From Fusobacteriaceae bacterium (GTDB lineage: Bacteria; Fusobacteriota; Fusobacteriia; Fusobacteriales; Fusobacteriaceae), in assembly GCA_016938425.1 (NCBI GenBank), contig JAFGUR010000140.1, forward strand, positions 1 to 22,750: a stretch of DNA of 22,750 nt, read 5' to 3'. Below, piece after piece: positions 7,430-15,032 of the stretch (positions are counted from its first letter, which is position 1; each line of letters begins with the position of its first letter). The notes beneath the pieces were generated by a model. That model worked only from the letters and a program-made list of their open reading frames with translations, searched no databases and was not told where the DNA came from. A program made the position numbers and the translations under genes.

Positions 7430-9121
7430 ATGAAGATCAAAACAAAGTTAACCTTAAATACCGTTCTTGTTTTTTTACTTTTACTTATAAGTGCAATATT
7501 AGTATTCTTTATGCAAAAAAATATTATGAAGAAAACTGAAACTCTTTTGTATGAAAATAGTTATAAAAGCATTTCTTTGATTTTAAATGCAGACAGAGAT
7601 TTCTATCAAGCTTTAGACGCAATAAATAAATTTAATATTTCTAAAGATAGTAAAGACAAAGAGGGATATACAGAAAACATGCAACAAGTTAAAGACAGAA
7701 TAGGACAAGCATTGACAATTCTTTCAACAAATAAAGATTACTGGATAAATATAAAAACTGAAGAAGGAAATGAAGAGATTTTTTCACTTTTTGAAAAATT
7801 TAAAATAAATATAGCAAAATTTGAAAATTCAATTTCTTCTGGTAATATTGATTCAGAAAGCTTTGATGGAACTAGAGACCAAATAAACTTAATGGGAGAG
7901 CTTGTTGATAAGGGTGCTGAACAATCTATTGTAGAAATAAAATCTCTTGAAAAAGTAACAGAAAATATTGAGAGAATTATGTATACCCTTGTAATTTTAA
8001 TTACTTCCATTTTCAGTTATATAATCTCTAAGTATATAAATAGCTCTATTATAAGAATTAATAAAACAATTAAAGAATGTGAAGATGGAAATATGAATGT
8101 TCGTATTGGTATTACTAAAAATGATGAAATTGGAGAAATATCTAGAAGTTTAGATTCATTTTTATCTAAAATACAAATTATTATAAGAGATATTCAAAAT
8201 TTATCTGAAGAGGTTTCTAATTCTAATGTTATTCTTTTAGAATCTACTAATTTAGTCGTAAATGGAAATCAACATGATAAAGGAATTATCCAACTTAATA
8301 GCGCAATAGAAGTCATTTTAGATAATGTTAGAAATCAAACAGCAGCAACAGAAGAAAGTTTAGCTGCTTTAGAAGAAATTACATCTACAAGTAAATATGT
8401 AAATGAAAATGTTAGCACCACAATAAAATCATTTTTAAAGACACTGGAAACAACAGAATCCAGCACACACAATATCTCCAAAATGACAGAAAGTATGCAT
8501 AAAATAAATGAAAGTGCTAATTTCTCTAAACAAGAAGTTGAAAATTTGAAAAACTTGTCAAAGGATATTGGAGCAATTGTGACATCTATCAATAGTATTG
8601 CAGAACAAACTAATCTGCTTGCTTTAAATGCAGCTATTGAAGCAGCTAGAGCTGGAGAAGCAGGAAAAGGATTTTCCGTTGTTGCTGATGAAATAAGAAA
8701 ATTAGCGGAACAAACTAATAAAGAAACAGGAAAAATTGAAGAATCTATAAAAACAGTTCAATCTAGTATAAATAAAGTTGAAGAAGGAAGTAATGGTGTT
8801 ATAGAGAAAGTTCTTGAAGGATTAAAATATTCTGTAACATCTAAAGATGATATGGATACAATAGTTACTCATACTAATCAAAATAAAGATGAACTTGAAG
8901 GAATTGCTTCCTCCATGACAGAGCAATCTCAAGCGTCTCAAGAAATTACTCTTGCTATTAGTGGAATATCTGATAGTTCTACAGAAATAGAAGAATTAAG
9001 TATTGAAACAACAGATATATCAAATAAAATTAAAAATTCATTAATAAAAAATCAAGAAATGGTCAATAGCTTAAACAAGCTAGTTGCAAAATTAAGAGAA
9101 GACTTAACATTCTTTAAATAA
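7430..9121 (+). CDS. methyl-accepting chemotaxis-type transmembrane receptor
   Basis: A 563-residue receptor that would signal to a CheA/CheW complex. From the ATG at 7430 there is a membrane segment at about 8-28, an extracytoplasmic region to about 183 (mostly helical, probably a four-helix-bundle-like sensor), a second membrane segment at about 184-202, a HAMP linker (about 203-255, with DEIGEISRSLDSF) and a long coiled-coil signalling domain. The kinase-contact hairpin (about 391-430) contains EQTNLLALNAAIEAARAGEA, the universal MCP tip. The C-terminus lacks the NWETF-type pentapeptide tether. An in-frame ATG at 7415 exists, but GGAGAGGA (7417-7424) is correctly placed for 7430. No che or flagellar gene is nearby. 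The ligand is unknown. Confidence 0.9.
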   Translation: MKIKTKLTLNTVLVFLLLLISAILVFFMQKNIMKKTETLLYENSYKSISLILNADRDFYQALDAINKFNISKDSKDKEGYTENMQQVKDRIGQALTILSTNKDYWINIKTEEGNEEIFSLFEKFKINIAKFENSISSGNIDSESFDGTRDQINLMGELVDKGAEQSIVEIKSLEKVTENIERIMYTLVILITSIFSYIISKYINSSIIRINKTIKECEDGNMNVRIGITKNDEIGEISRSLDSFLSKIQIIIRDIQNLSEEVSNSNVILLESTNLVVNGNQHDKGIIQLNSAIEVILDNVRNQTAATEESLAALEEITSTSKYVNENVSTTIKSFLKTLETTESSTHNISKMTESMHKINESANFSKQEVENLKNLSKDIGAIVTSINSIAEQTNLLALNAAIEAARAGEAGKGFSVVADEIRKLAEQTNKETGKIEESIKTVQSSINKVEEGSNGVIEKVLEGLKYSVTSKDDMDTIVTHTNQNKDELEGIASSMTEQSQASQEITLAISGISDSSTEIEELSIETTDISNKIKNSLIKNQEMVNSLNKLVAKLREDLTFFK

Positions 9122-9202
9122 AATTATTATCATAAAATCACACTACAAGAATATTGTATCAATTTTTAATAAAAAAACTGCCAATAGTTTTATCAACAAT
9201 GT

Positions 9203-9235
9203 AAAATGAGGAATATTTATTATTCCTCATTTTTT
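9203..9235 (+). terminator. rho-independent terminator after the first receptor gene
   Basis: A 13-bp stem AAAATGAGGAATA / TATTCCTCATTTT with loop TTTAT, followed by a short T-run. The A-rich left arm makes it potentially bidirectional, so it could also end the convergent glucosidase transcript. Confidence 0.85.
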
Positions 9236-9270
9236 AAATATATATAATTATTACCTTAATCCCAAATTTG

Positions 9271-10680
9271 TTACATTTCATTACCATTTGTTGCTATTAA
9301 TTTTTTATACCAGAAGAAACTATTTTTTCTTATTCTTTTTAAATCTTTAAGATCAAATTCTTCTCTATTTACATATATAAATCCATATCTTTTACTGCAC
9401 CCTTGATGTGTACTCACTAAATCTATTGCTGACCAAGGACAATAACCAAACAATTTTACTCCATCAGTTATTGCTAATTGAGCCTGTTCAAGATGTTTTC
9501 TTATAAAATCTATTCTATAATCATCTTTAATTGTTCCATCTTCTTCAATTTTATCAAAAGCTCCTAATCCATTTTCTGTTACAATTAAAGGTAAAGCATA
9601 TCTTTCGTAAATATCTCTTAAAGTATTTCTAAATCCAATTGGATCTATTTCCCAACCAAACTCTGTTTTTTGTAAATTTGGATTTGAAGCTCCCTTATAA
9701 ACACCTTCATCTCCTATAACTATTTGCTGATCTCCTACTGAATTACCAGCTTTTTCTCCGATTATACTAGCTTCTACTGTAGCTGTAGAATAATAATTAA
9801 ACGCAATAAAATCTGGTTTTCCAGAAGCCAAAATTTCCATATCTCCTTCAGAAATGTCTGGCAATGCATTTTTTTCTTCTAAATAACTCCAAGCAATATT
9901 ATTGTATCTTCCATAAACAGCCATATCTAAATATAACCAGTTTCTTATAGCATTCCAGTTTTGAGATGCAGTTATATCTTCAGGTTTTGAACTTGCTGGA
10001 TATACAGTAGAAATATTTGGTGCTGGTCCAATTTTAGCATTAGGGAACATTTCATGGCAAAGTTTCATAGCTTTTGCTTGTGCTAAAAGCATATGATGAT
10101 TTGATTGATACAAATCTTTCATAGGATTAGCTGAATCATTTGAAACTAGCCCTAAAGCTGAACCATGTAATATCATCATATTTTGTTCATTTATTGTTAA
10201 CCAATATTTAACTCTATCTCCAAAATTTTCAAATAATACTTTTGAATAATTTGCAAAGGCTTCAACAGTTTCTCTATTTCCCCATCCACCTTTTTTTTGT
10301 AGTTCATAAGGTAAATCAAAGTGATACATTGTCACTATTGGTTCTATTTTATATTTAATAAGTTCATTAATTAAATTGTTGTAAAACTCTATTCCTTTTG
10401 GATTAATTTCACCAGTTCCATTAGGAATAATTCTTGTCCATGCAATAGAAAATCTATATGCTTTAAATCCCATTTCTGCAAATAATGCAATATCTTCTTT
10501 ATAATTATGATAGTGATCACTTGTAACTTTAAAATCTGTTACATCTTCTGGATGTTTCCCCATATCCATTACAGATAGTCCTTTACCATCTTCATTCCAA
10601 GCGCCTTCTACCTGATATGCTGATGTTGAAGCTCCCCAAAAAAAATCATTCGGAAAAGGTTTTAAATTTTTATGAAACAT
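9271..10680 (-). CDS. GH1 6-phospho-beta-glucosidase
   Basis: Cytoplasmic retaining glycosidase that cleaves 6-phosphorylated beta-glucosides (cellobiose-6-P, salicin-6-P, arbutin-6-P) delivered by PTS uptake. The 469-residue length is standard for GH1. The N-terminal FPNDFFWGASTSAYQVEGAW, acid/base TINEQN (E165) and nucleophile VTENG (E369) are all present. The pattern S423-x6-K430-x-Y432 (in SKRYGFIYVN) is the 6-phosphate-binding set that separates phospho-glycosidases from plain glucosidases. AGGAGG precedes the ATG. It is monocistronic with a consensus promoter, and no PTS component or antiterminator gene is adjacent. It lies some 4 kb from the C-glycoside locus but would act on phosphorylated sugars, so a direct link is not supported. 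The phospho-galactoside alternative is less likely but not excluded. Confidence 0.92.
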   Translation of the reverse strand: MFHKNLKPFPNDFFWGASTSAYQVEGAWNEDGKGLSVMDMGKHPEDVTDFKVTSDHYHNYKEDIALFAEMGFKAYRFSIAWTRIIPNGTGEINPKGIEFYNNLINELIKYKIEPIVTMYHFDLPYELQKKGGWGNRETVEAFANYSKVLFENFGDRVKYWLTINEQNMMILHGSALGLVSNDSANPMKDLYQSNHHMLLAQAKAMKLCHEMFPNAKIGPAPNISTVYPASSKPEDITASQNWNAIRNWLYLDMAVYGRYNNIAWSYLEEKNALPDISEGDMEILASGKPDFIAFNYYSTATVEASIIGEKAGNSVGDQQIVIGDEGVYKGASNPNLQKTEFGWEIDPIGFRNTLRDIYERYALPLIVTENGLGAFDKIEEDGTIKDDYRIDFIRKHLEQAQLAITDGVKLFGYCPWSAIDLVSTHQGCSKRYGFIYVNREEFDLKDLKRIRKNSFFWYKKLIATNGNEM

Positions 10681-10713
10681 AATATACCTCCTATATTTTA
10701 TTTACACATCTTT

Positions 10714-10728
10714 TTAAAAGTCTTTTAA
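10714..10728. promoter_or_regulatory. palindrome downstream of the glucosidase promoter, possible operator
   Basis: TTAAAAG-T-CTTTTAA is a perfect 7-bp inverted repeat around one base, 8-22 bases downstream of the -10 box in the leader of the glucosidase gene. The position fits a repressor site, but the sequence is all A/T except one G/C pair, so chance is possible. Confidence 0.35.
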
Positions 10729-10735
10729 TAAATCG

Positions 10736-10764
10736 ATTTTATAACTAATTTACACTTTTGTCAA
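10736..10764 (-). promoter_or_regulatory. sigma70-type promoter for the 6-phospho-beta-glucosidase
   Basis: On the minus strand, consensus -35 TTGACA (10759-10764), a 17-bp spacer and -10 TAAAAT (10736-10741). It is back-to-back with the htpX promoter, whose -35 begins at 10794. Confidence 0.75.
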
Positions 10765-10793
10765 CAATTTTATTCATTTCTTTTAATTAATTA

Positions 10794-10822
10794 TTGACTA
10801 AAAGTTATTTTTATGATAAATT
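10794..10822 (+). promoter_or_regulatory. promoter of the htpX riboswitch transcript
   Basis: -35 TTGACT (10794-10799), a 17-bp spacer and -10 TAAATT (10817-10822). Transcription would start near 10829, just before the conserved AAAGGGGAGTAG of the leader RNA. A better TATAAT at 10826-10831 lacks a -35 and would start transcription inside the conserved RNA motif, so it is less likely. Confidence 0.55.
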
Positions 10823-10830
10823 TAATATAA

Positions 10831-10918
10831 TTAAAGGGGAGTAGTCCAAATATAATTTCGTCAGTACGATTTAAAAAATCCGGAATTATATACCTAAAGA
10901 GGTGACAAGACTTTTAGT
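10831..10918 (+). ncRNA. yybP-ykoY (manganese) riboswitch aptamer candidate
   Basis: AAAGGGGAGTAG (10833-10844) is the most conserved string of the yybP-ykoY aptamer. It is followed by CGTCAGTACG (10859-10868), CCGG (10880-10883), ACC (10892-10894) and GACAAGAC (10904-10911), in the order of the family. Visible helices are ATATAATT (10850-10857) with AATTATAT (10884-10891), TCGT with ACGA around the GTCA loop, ACCT (10892-10895) with AGGT (10900-10903), and a closing P1 of AAAG (10833-10836) with CTTT near 10911. In this family Mn2+ binds between two loops and generally switches expression on. P1 is shorter than usual and the final GAGACC consensus is diverged. Assignment is by motif recall, without a covariance-model search. 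Confidence 0.72.
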
Positions 10919-10965
10919 ATAATTTTTAATTTATTTAAGAATTTTACTGAGAGTCTTTTTATTTT
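10907..10965 (+). terminator. riboswitch-controlled terminator in the htpX leader
   Basis: AAGACTTTTAGTA (10907-10919) pairs along 13 bp, with two G-U wobbles, with TACTGAGAGTCTT (10945-10957). A T-rich run follows. The left arm overlaps the 3' strand of the aptamer P1, so terminator and aptamer cannot form together. The right arm can instead pair downstream: ATTTTACT plus GAGAGT (10941-10954) with ACTCTC (10974-10979) and AGTAAAAT (10986-10993). This is the layout of a transcription-attenuation riboswitch. Confidence 0.65.
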
Positions 10966-11008
10966 AATTTTTTACTCTCAACTTTAGTAAAATTAAGGAG
11001 GAGTATAT

Positions 11009-11839
11009 ATGAATACTTTAAAAACATTGTTGTTAATGGCATTTTTATCTATAATTTTAATATTTTTAGGAGGGACTTTTGGCGGACAAAATGGAGCTAC
11101 AATTGCCTTCATATTTTCTTTAGGAATGAACTTATTTTCCTATTGGTTCAGTGATAAGATAGTTCTAAAAATGTACGGAGCCCAAGAAGTTTCTCAAAAT
11201 TCTAACTTATATAGAATTGTTCAAAGGCTTGTAATCAATGCTGATTTGCCTATGCCAAAAGTTTATTTAATTAACCAAAGACAACCAAATGCTTTTGCAA
11301 CTGGAAGGAATCCAAAACATGCCGCTGTTGCTTGTACTAGTGGACTTTTAGAAATTTTGGATGAAAACGAACTTTCTGGCGTTATTGGACATGAATTAGC
11401 ACACATTAAAAATAGAGATATTTTAATTGGTACAATTGCTTCATCAATAGCAGGAGCTATTACATATATGTCTAATATTGCCAGATGGGGTGCTATATTT
11501 TCTGGAAGAGATGATGAAGATAATAATGGTGGAACATTAGTTTTAGCCATAATAGCTCCTATTGCTGCCATGTTTGTCCAACTTTCTATTTCTAGAACAA
11601 GGGAATACAAAGCTGATGAAATAGGGGCACAAATTTCTGGTCATCCATTATTTTTAGCAAATGCCCTAAGAAAACTTGAAATGTGGAGTACAAATGTTTT
11701 TATGGATGCAAGTCCTTCTACAGCACATATGTTTATAGTTAATCCTTTAAAAGGAAATAAATTGGCTTCACTTTTTAGTACTCACCCATCTACAGATGAT
11801 AGAATTAAAAGATTAGAGAAATTATCTGAAAAATATTAA
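11009..11839 (+). CDS. htpX: membrane zinc metalloprotease HtpX (M48B family)
   Basis: Cytoplasmic-membrane endoprotease that takes part in quality control of membrane proteins. The 276-residue protein has two N-terminal membrane segments (about 5-22 and 29-47), the zinc motif HELAH (H128, E129, H132), two further hydrophobic stretches (about 140-155 and 176-192) and the third-ligand motif SRTREYKADE (E199). The family end FSTHPSTDDRIKRLEKL is complete. AAGGAGGAG (10996-11003) is a strong ribosome binding site for the ATG at 11009. It is the only gene in its unit, with a ~180-nt leader that resembles a Mn2+ riboswitch and a terminator after the stop. Control by this RNA family would be unusual for htpX, since its known targets are mostly Mn2+ exporters and related membrane proteins. 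Confidence 0.93.
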   Translation: MNTLKTLLLMAFLSIILIFLGGTFGGQNGATIAFIFSLGMNLFSYWFSDKIVLKMYGAQEVSQNSNLYRIVQRLVINADLPMPKVYLINQRQPNAFATGRNPKHAAVACTSGLLEILDENELSGVIGHELAHIKNRDILIGTIASSIAGAITYMSNIARWGAIFSGRDDEDNNGGTLVLAIIAPIAAMFVQLSISRTREYKADEIGAQISGHPLFLANALRKLEMWSTNVFMDASPSTAHMFIVNPLKGNKLASLFSTHPSTDDRIKRLEKLSEKY

Positions 11840-11843
11840 TTAT

Positions 11844-11873
11844 AAGCTTTGCTTTAGTTAGCAAAGCTTTTTT
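11844..11873 (+). terminator. rho-independent terminator after htpX
   Basis: A 9-bp perfect stem AAGCTTTGC (11844-11852) with GCAAAGCTT (11861-11869), 8-base loop, followed by a run of T, four bases after the stop codon. Confidence 0.92.
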
Positions 11874-12091
11874 GTACTTATAAAAAACTATAAATCTTAA
11901 ATTATCAATATATCTATCTTTCAAATTTTTAGAGAAAATTTAAATTAGAAAAAATATTTTTTTCATTTATCCAAATAATTATTAAATTAAAAAGGAATTT
12001 TCATATATCTTTTGAAAATTATATAAAGTAAAGTAGCATAATTTTCGTTTACATAAAAAATAATATCAAAGTGTGTAAGTGGGAGGATCGT

Positions 12092-14122
12092 ATGAAATCT
12101 TTAAAATCAAAAATGCTAATTTTATTAATTCCATTAATTCTTATTGCCTTTTCTTCTATGGTTTTCTACTCCTATAATAAAGCTAGAACTATAATGTTAT
12201 CTGGAATTTATAATGAATTAGAAAAAACAGTTGAACTTGAAAAAACTAAAATTGATGATTGGTTCAATCAAAATTTAAAAGTGCTTGAAGCAGTTAAATT
12301 TGCTACTGAAACTGGAAATTTAGATGAAAAAAACGAACTTAACTATTTAAGTAAAATCGTTAAAAGTGGAGTCATGTCAGATATTTATATTGGAACTAAT
12401 GAGGGAAAAATAATTGATGGATCAGGCTGGATTCCTCCTTCAGATTTTGATCCTCGTAATAGACCGTGGTATAAAGAAGGATTAAATAATAATACTTTTT
12501 CCTATGGTAAACCTTATCTTGATGCTGAAACAGGGAAATTGGCTGTAACTGCTTCTGCAAAACTTTTAAAAGAAGATGGAACAGTAAGGGGCGTTTTAGG
12601 AGGAGATATTATTTTAAACAAAGTATCAGAATTTGTTGATAATATAAAAATTGGAAAATCTGGATATGCCTATATTGTTGATATGGAAACTGGAAAAATA
12701 ATGGCTCATGGTGTAAATAAAGAAATTCTAGGGAAAACTTTAGTAGATGTAGATCCTGGAGCAAAAGAACTCCAAGAAACTTTAATGAAAAATGAAAAAG
12801 GTATTTCTTCTTACACCGTTACCAAATTGAAAAGTGGAAATGGGAAACGGTACATTGCGTTCAGCTCTATTCCACAAATGAAATGTAATTTAGCAATAGT
12901 AATCCCTGAAAAAGAAGTAATTGCACAAATTAATTCTTTTAGAACTAAAATTATTTATATAGTTATTGTGTTCTTAGTAATTTTAGCCATTGCTATAGAA
13001 AGAATTGCTAATTCCATTTGTGTTCCTGTAAAAAAAATGATGAATAAAATTATAGAAGTATCAGAAGGTAATCTAAACGCTCAATTAGAAGTTAAAAGTA
13101 AAGATGAAATAGGAATTTTATCAAAAGAATTTAATAATTTTATTATGCACTTGAAAGACTCTATTAAGAAAACAAAGGAAATGGTTGAGAATTCTAAAAA
13201 AGCAAATATAGACATTAGAAATAGTATGGAAAATATAATTTTAGGAAATAATCGAGGAGGAGTTGGCGAACTTGAAAAAGGTGTTGTAAATTTAAGTGAG
13301 CAAACTGAAGTTGTTCTTGATAATGTTAGAAATCAAAGTGCTTCTACTCAACAAAGTCTTGCAGCTCTTGAACAAATTAATGCTACAGGGGTAAATATGA
13401 ATGATAACATGCTAAAAACTGAAAATTCATTTAAAAAAACTTTAGGTATTTCGAAAGAAAGTCAAGATAATATGAATAAAATGGCTGATAGCATGGAAGA
13501 AATTATGAATAGCGTAAGTAACAATAATAAAGAAATTGAAAAATTGAAAGGAATTTCAAATGATATTGGGCAAATAATTACTTCAATAAATAGTGTTGCT
13601 CAACAAACAAATTTACTAGCACTAAATGCTGCAATTGAAGCTGCTAGAGCTGGGGAAGCAGGTAGAGGGTTTGCCGTTGTTGCAGAAGAAATTAGGAAAT
13701 TGGCAGAACAAACAAATAAAGAAACTGGTAAAATAGAAAATTTAATACAAACAATTCAGTATGATGTAGAAAAAGTAAAAGATAGTAGTAATGAGGTTCA
13801 GTCTAAAGTTGGTGAAGGTGTTGATATTTCAAGATTTTCTGCTGAAAATATCACAAAAATTATAGATTATACCAATGAAAATTTTGAAGAAATTGAAGAG
13901 CTTCTTATTTCAATAAAGGAACAAACAATAGCTTCCAGTGAAATTACTTCTGCTATAAGTAATATAACTAATAATTCTTCTGAAATTGAGGAATTAAGTG
14001 TTGAAGCCGTTAGAATTTCCAACAAAATAAAAGATGTTTTAGTAAAGAAGCAAGAATTGATTGAAGAAAATACAAAATTAATTGAAGGATTAAGTAGTGA
14101 TTTAGAATTTTTTAAAGTATAA
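12092..14122 (+). CDS. methyl-accepting chemotaxis-type receptor with dCache sensor
   Basis: A 676-residue receptor counted from ATG 12092. GGGAGG (12081-12086) favours this start over the GTG at 12071. There is a membrane segment at about 9-27, a double-Cache sensor outside the membrane (about 30-275), a second membrane segment at about 287-304, HAMP (about 308-360, with KDEIGILSKEFNNF) and the MCP coiled-coil domain with the tip QQTNLLALNAAIEAARAGEA at about 502-540. The sensor has DFDPRNRPWY with R124, W126 and Y127, then Y142 in KPYLD and D172 in GGDI. This closely follows the amino-acid-binding dCache pattern (Tyr, Arg, Trp, Tyr, Tyr, Asp), except that the first Tyr is Phe119. Amino acids are therefore plausible ligands, by inference. 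It has no C-terminal pentapeptide and no neighbouring che genes. Confidence 0.92.
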   Translation: MKSLKSKMLILLIPLILIAFSSMVFYSYNKARTIMLSGIYNELEKTVELEKTKIDDWFNQNLKVLEAVKFATETGNLDEKNELNYLSKIVKSGVMSDIYIGTNEGKIIDGSGWIPPSDFDPRNRPWYKEGLNNNTFSYGKPYLDAETGKLAVTASAKLLKEDGTVRGVLGGDIILNKVSEFVDNIKIGKSGYAYIVDMETGKIMAHGVNKEILGKTLVDVDPGAKELQETLMKNEKGISSYTVTKLKSGNGKRYIAFSSIPQMKCNLAIVIPEKEVIAQINSFRTKIIYIVIVFLVILAIAIERIANSICVPVKKMMNKIIEVSEGNLNAQLEVKSKDEIGILSKEFNNFIMHLKDSIKKTKEMVENSKKANIDIRNSMENIILGNNRGGVGELEKGVVNLSEQTEVVLDNVRNQSASTQQSLAALEQINATGVNMNDNMLKTENSFKKTLGISKESQDNMNKMADSMEEIMNSVSNNNKEIEKLKGISNDIGQIITSINSVAQQTNLLALNAAIEAARAGEAGRGFAVVAEEIRKLAEQTNKETGKIENLIQTIQYDVEKVKDSSNEVQSKVGEGVDISRFSAENITKIIDYTNENFEEIEELLISIKEQTIASSEITSAISNITNNSSEIEELSVEAVRISNKIKDVLVKKQELIEENTKLIEGLSSDLEFFKV

Positions 14123-14154
14123 TATAAAGGGAGTAGAATTCTATTCCCTTTATA
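14123..14154 (+). terminator. hairpin after the second receptor gene
   Basis: TATAAAGGG (14123-14131) pairs with CCCTTTATA (14146-14154), and the interior contains the palindrome TAGAATTCTA, giving a nearly continuous stem right at the stop codon. No T-run follows, so termination may be inefficient, or the hairpin may act as a 3' stabiliser. Confidence 0.55.
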
Positions 14155-14293
14155 ACCCAAATAAAGACGTAGCTCCAACTATTCCTGTTTCCACTAAAAT
14201 CGAGCCTTATTACATAACTCATTTTCAAAAAAACTTTATACTTTAACTTTTTCTTCAATTTTATCAAAAAATCAATTTGTCTTTTCTTATGTT

Positions 14294-14581
14294 TTAAAAT
14301 TTTTCCATTTCCATAAATGAATCGTCAACAATTTTAGCTCCTTTTATTGCAATAATAGAACTCTTTTGAGATGAAGTTAAAGTATTTGTTAAAGCTGATT
14401 TTACATCCTTCATTTCATCTCTTAGATCATTATTTTCTCTAATACTTTCCCCTTCATGTACTTGCAAATCAATATTTTCCAATGTCTCCTTTAGATTTGT
14501 TTCAATTAATAAAAAAGAATTTTGAAAACTTTCTCTTTTTTTAAATTCTTCAAAGTATTTTTTTAACTTAATGAAAATCAC
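14294..14581 (-). pseudogene. hypothetical 95-codon coiled-coil ORF, probably a remnant
   Basis: The predicted product is charged and helical, with no cysteines and no membrane segment, and ends AKIVDDSFMEMEKF. I do not recognise it. Against it being a functional gene: the only upstream start is a GTG at 14579-14581 that lies inside the terminator hairpin of the preceding operon, and there is no ribosome binding site. Further along the same strand, the frame around 14160-14213 reads GSILVETGIVGATSLFGL before a stop, immediately after two stop codons, which looks like the tail of another lost gene. The most economical reading is a decayed region between the receptor gene and the C-glycoside locus. 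A short real gene with a leaderless or unusual start is possible. Confidence 0.3.
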
Positions 14582-14612
14582 CTTAAAATACCAAAATATT
14601 TTAAGGTGATTT
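14575..14612 (-). terminator. terminator of the CGD-1 operon
   Basis: A 16-bp perfect stem AAATCACCTTAAAATA / TATTTTAAGGTGATTT around the loop CCAAAA, starting a few bases after the beta-subunit stop codon. On the minus strand it is followed by a modest T-run. Confidence 0.85.
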
Positions 14613-14615
14613 ATA

Positions 14616-15008
14616 TTATACTATTTCAAATACTCTTTCCCCTATTCCTTCAAATGGAACTGGAATATATGAAACTCTAATTACTATTTCTAATCTAATT
14701 TCATGTTTCCCTTTAGTAAGTCCACCATCTTTTTTTACAATAACTGTTGCTTCTGTCCCATACTCCCATTTAAATGATGTTACTGTTTCCATTTCATCAA
14801 GAGTAAAGAAATATTCATTATCCAATGTAAATAAAATATCTTTTTTATCTATTTCTTGTCCATCCACTGAAATCTTAACATCATGTATCATAGATAATGG
14901 AATCCCTCTATAATAAGGAATTAAAGTTTTCATTTCATAACCTACTATTTTTCCATTTTCTTCTCTATTTTTAAATCCATTTTCACTTAAAACATAATTA
15001 TCAAACAT
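14616..15008 (-). CDS. C-glycoside deglycosidase beta subunit 1 (DUF6379 family)
   Basis: A 130-residue beta-rich protein of the family that includes the small subunits of C-glycoside deglycosidases (CarC, DfgB, DgpB). These form a complex with the TIM-barrel alpha subunit and help shape the active site. The diagnostic features are GFKNREENGKIVGYEMK near the N-terminus, YYRGIPLS at about 34-41, a VDGQEIDK turn at about 49-56, and a C-terminal strand with SYIPVPFEGIG. It has the same blueprint as beta 2 (20094-20501) but is clearly diverged from it. AGGAG precedes the ATG. It is the second gene of a two-gene operon, 24 bases after alpha 1. Family assignment is strong; the substrate is inferred. 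Confidence 0.85.
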   Translation of the reverse strand: MFDNYVLSENGFKNREENGKIVGYEMKTLIPYYRGIPLSMIHDVKISVDGQEIDKKDILFTLDNEYFFTLDEMETVTSFKWEYGTEATVIVKKDGGLTKGKHEIRLEIVIRVSYIPVPFEGIGERVFEIV

Positions 15009-15032
15009 TTATATTCTCCTTTCACTCCAAAA

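Noticed and set aside
9271..10680. The GH1 enzyme as part of the C-glycoside pathway
   Set aside because: Its S-x6-K-x-Y set predicts 6-phosphorylated substrates, it is monocistronic with a different promoter type, and two unrelated genes separate it from the locus.
10797..10918. ACTAAAAGT (10797-10805) is perfectly complementary to ACTTTTAGT (10910-10918) and could be an extended aptamer P1
   Set aside because: The left arm overlaps the -35 of the best promoter, so it would probably not be in the transcript, and the family places P1 right next to GGGGAGTAG.
11263..11610. 115-codon minus-strand ORF inside htpX
   Set aside because: It lies entirely opposite the HEXXH-containing core of htpX, and is a shadow frame.
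13867..14178. 103-codon minus-strand ORF opposite the end of the second receptor gene
   Set aside because: It is antisense to the conserved end of a clear receptor gene, has no ribosome binding site, and its sequence is explained by the coding strand.
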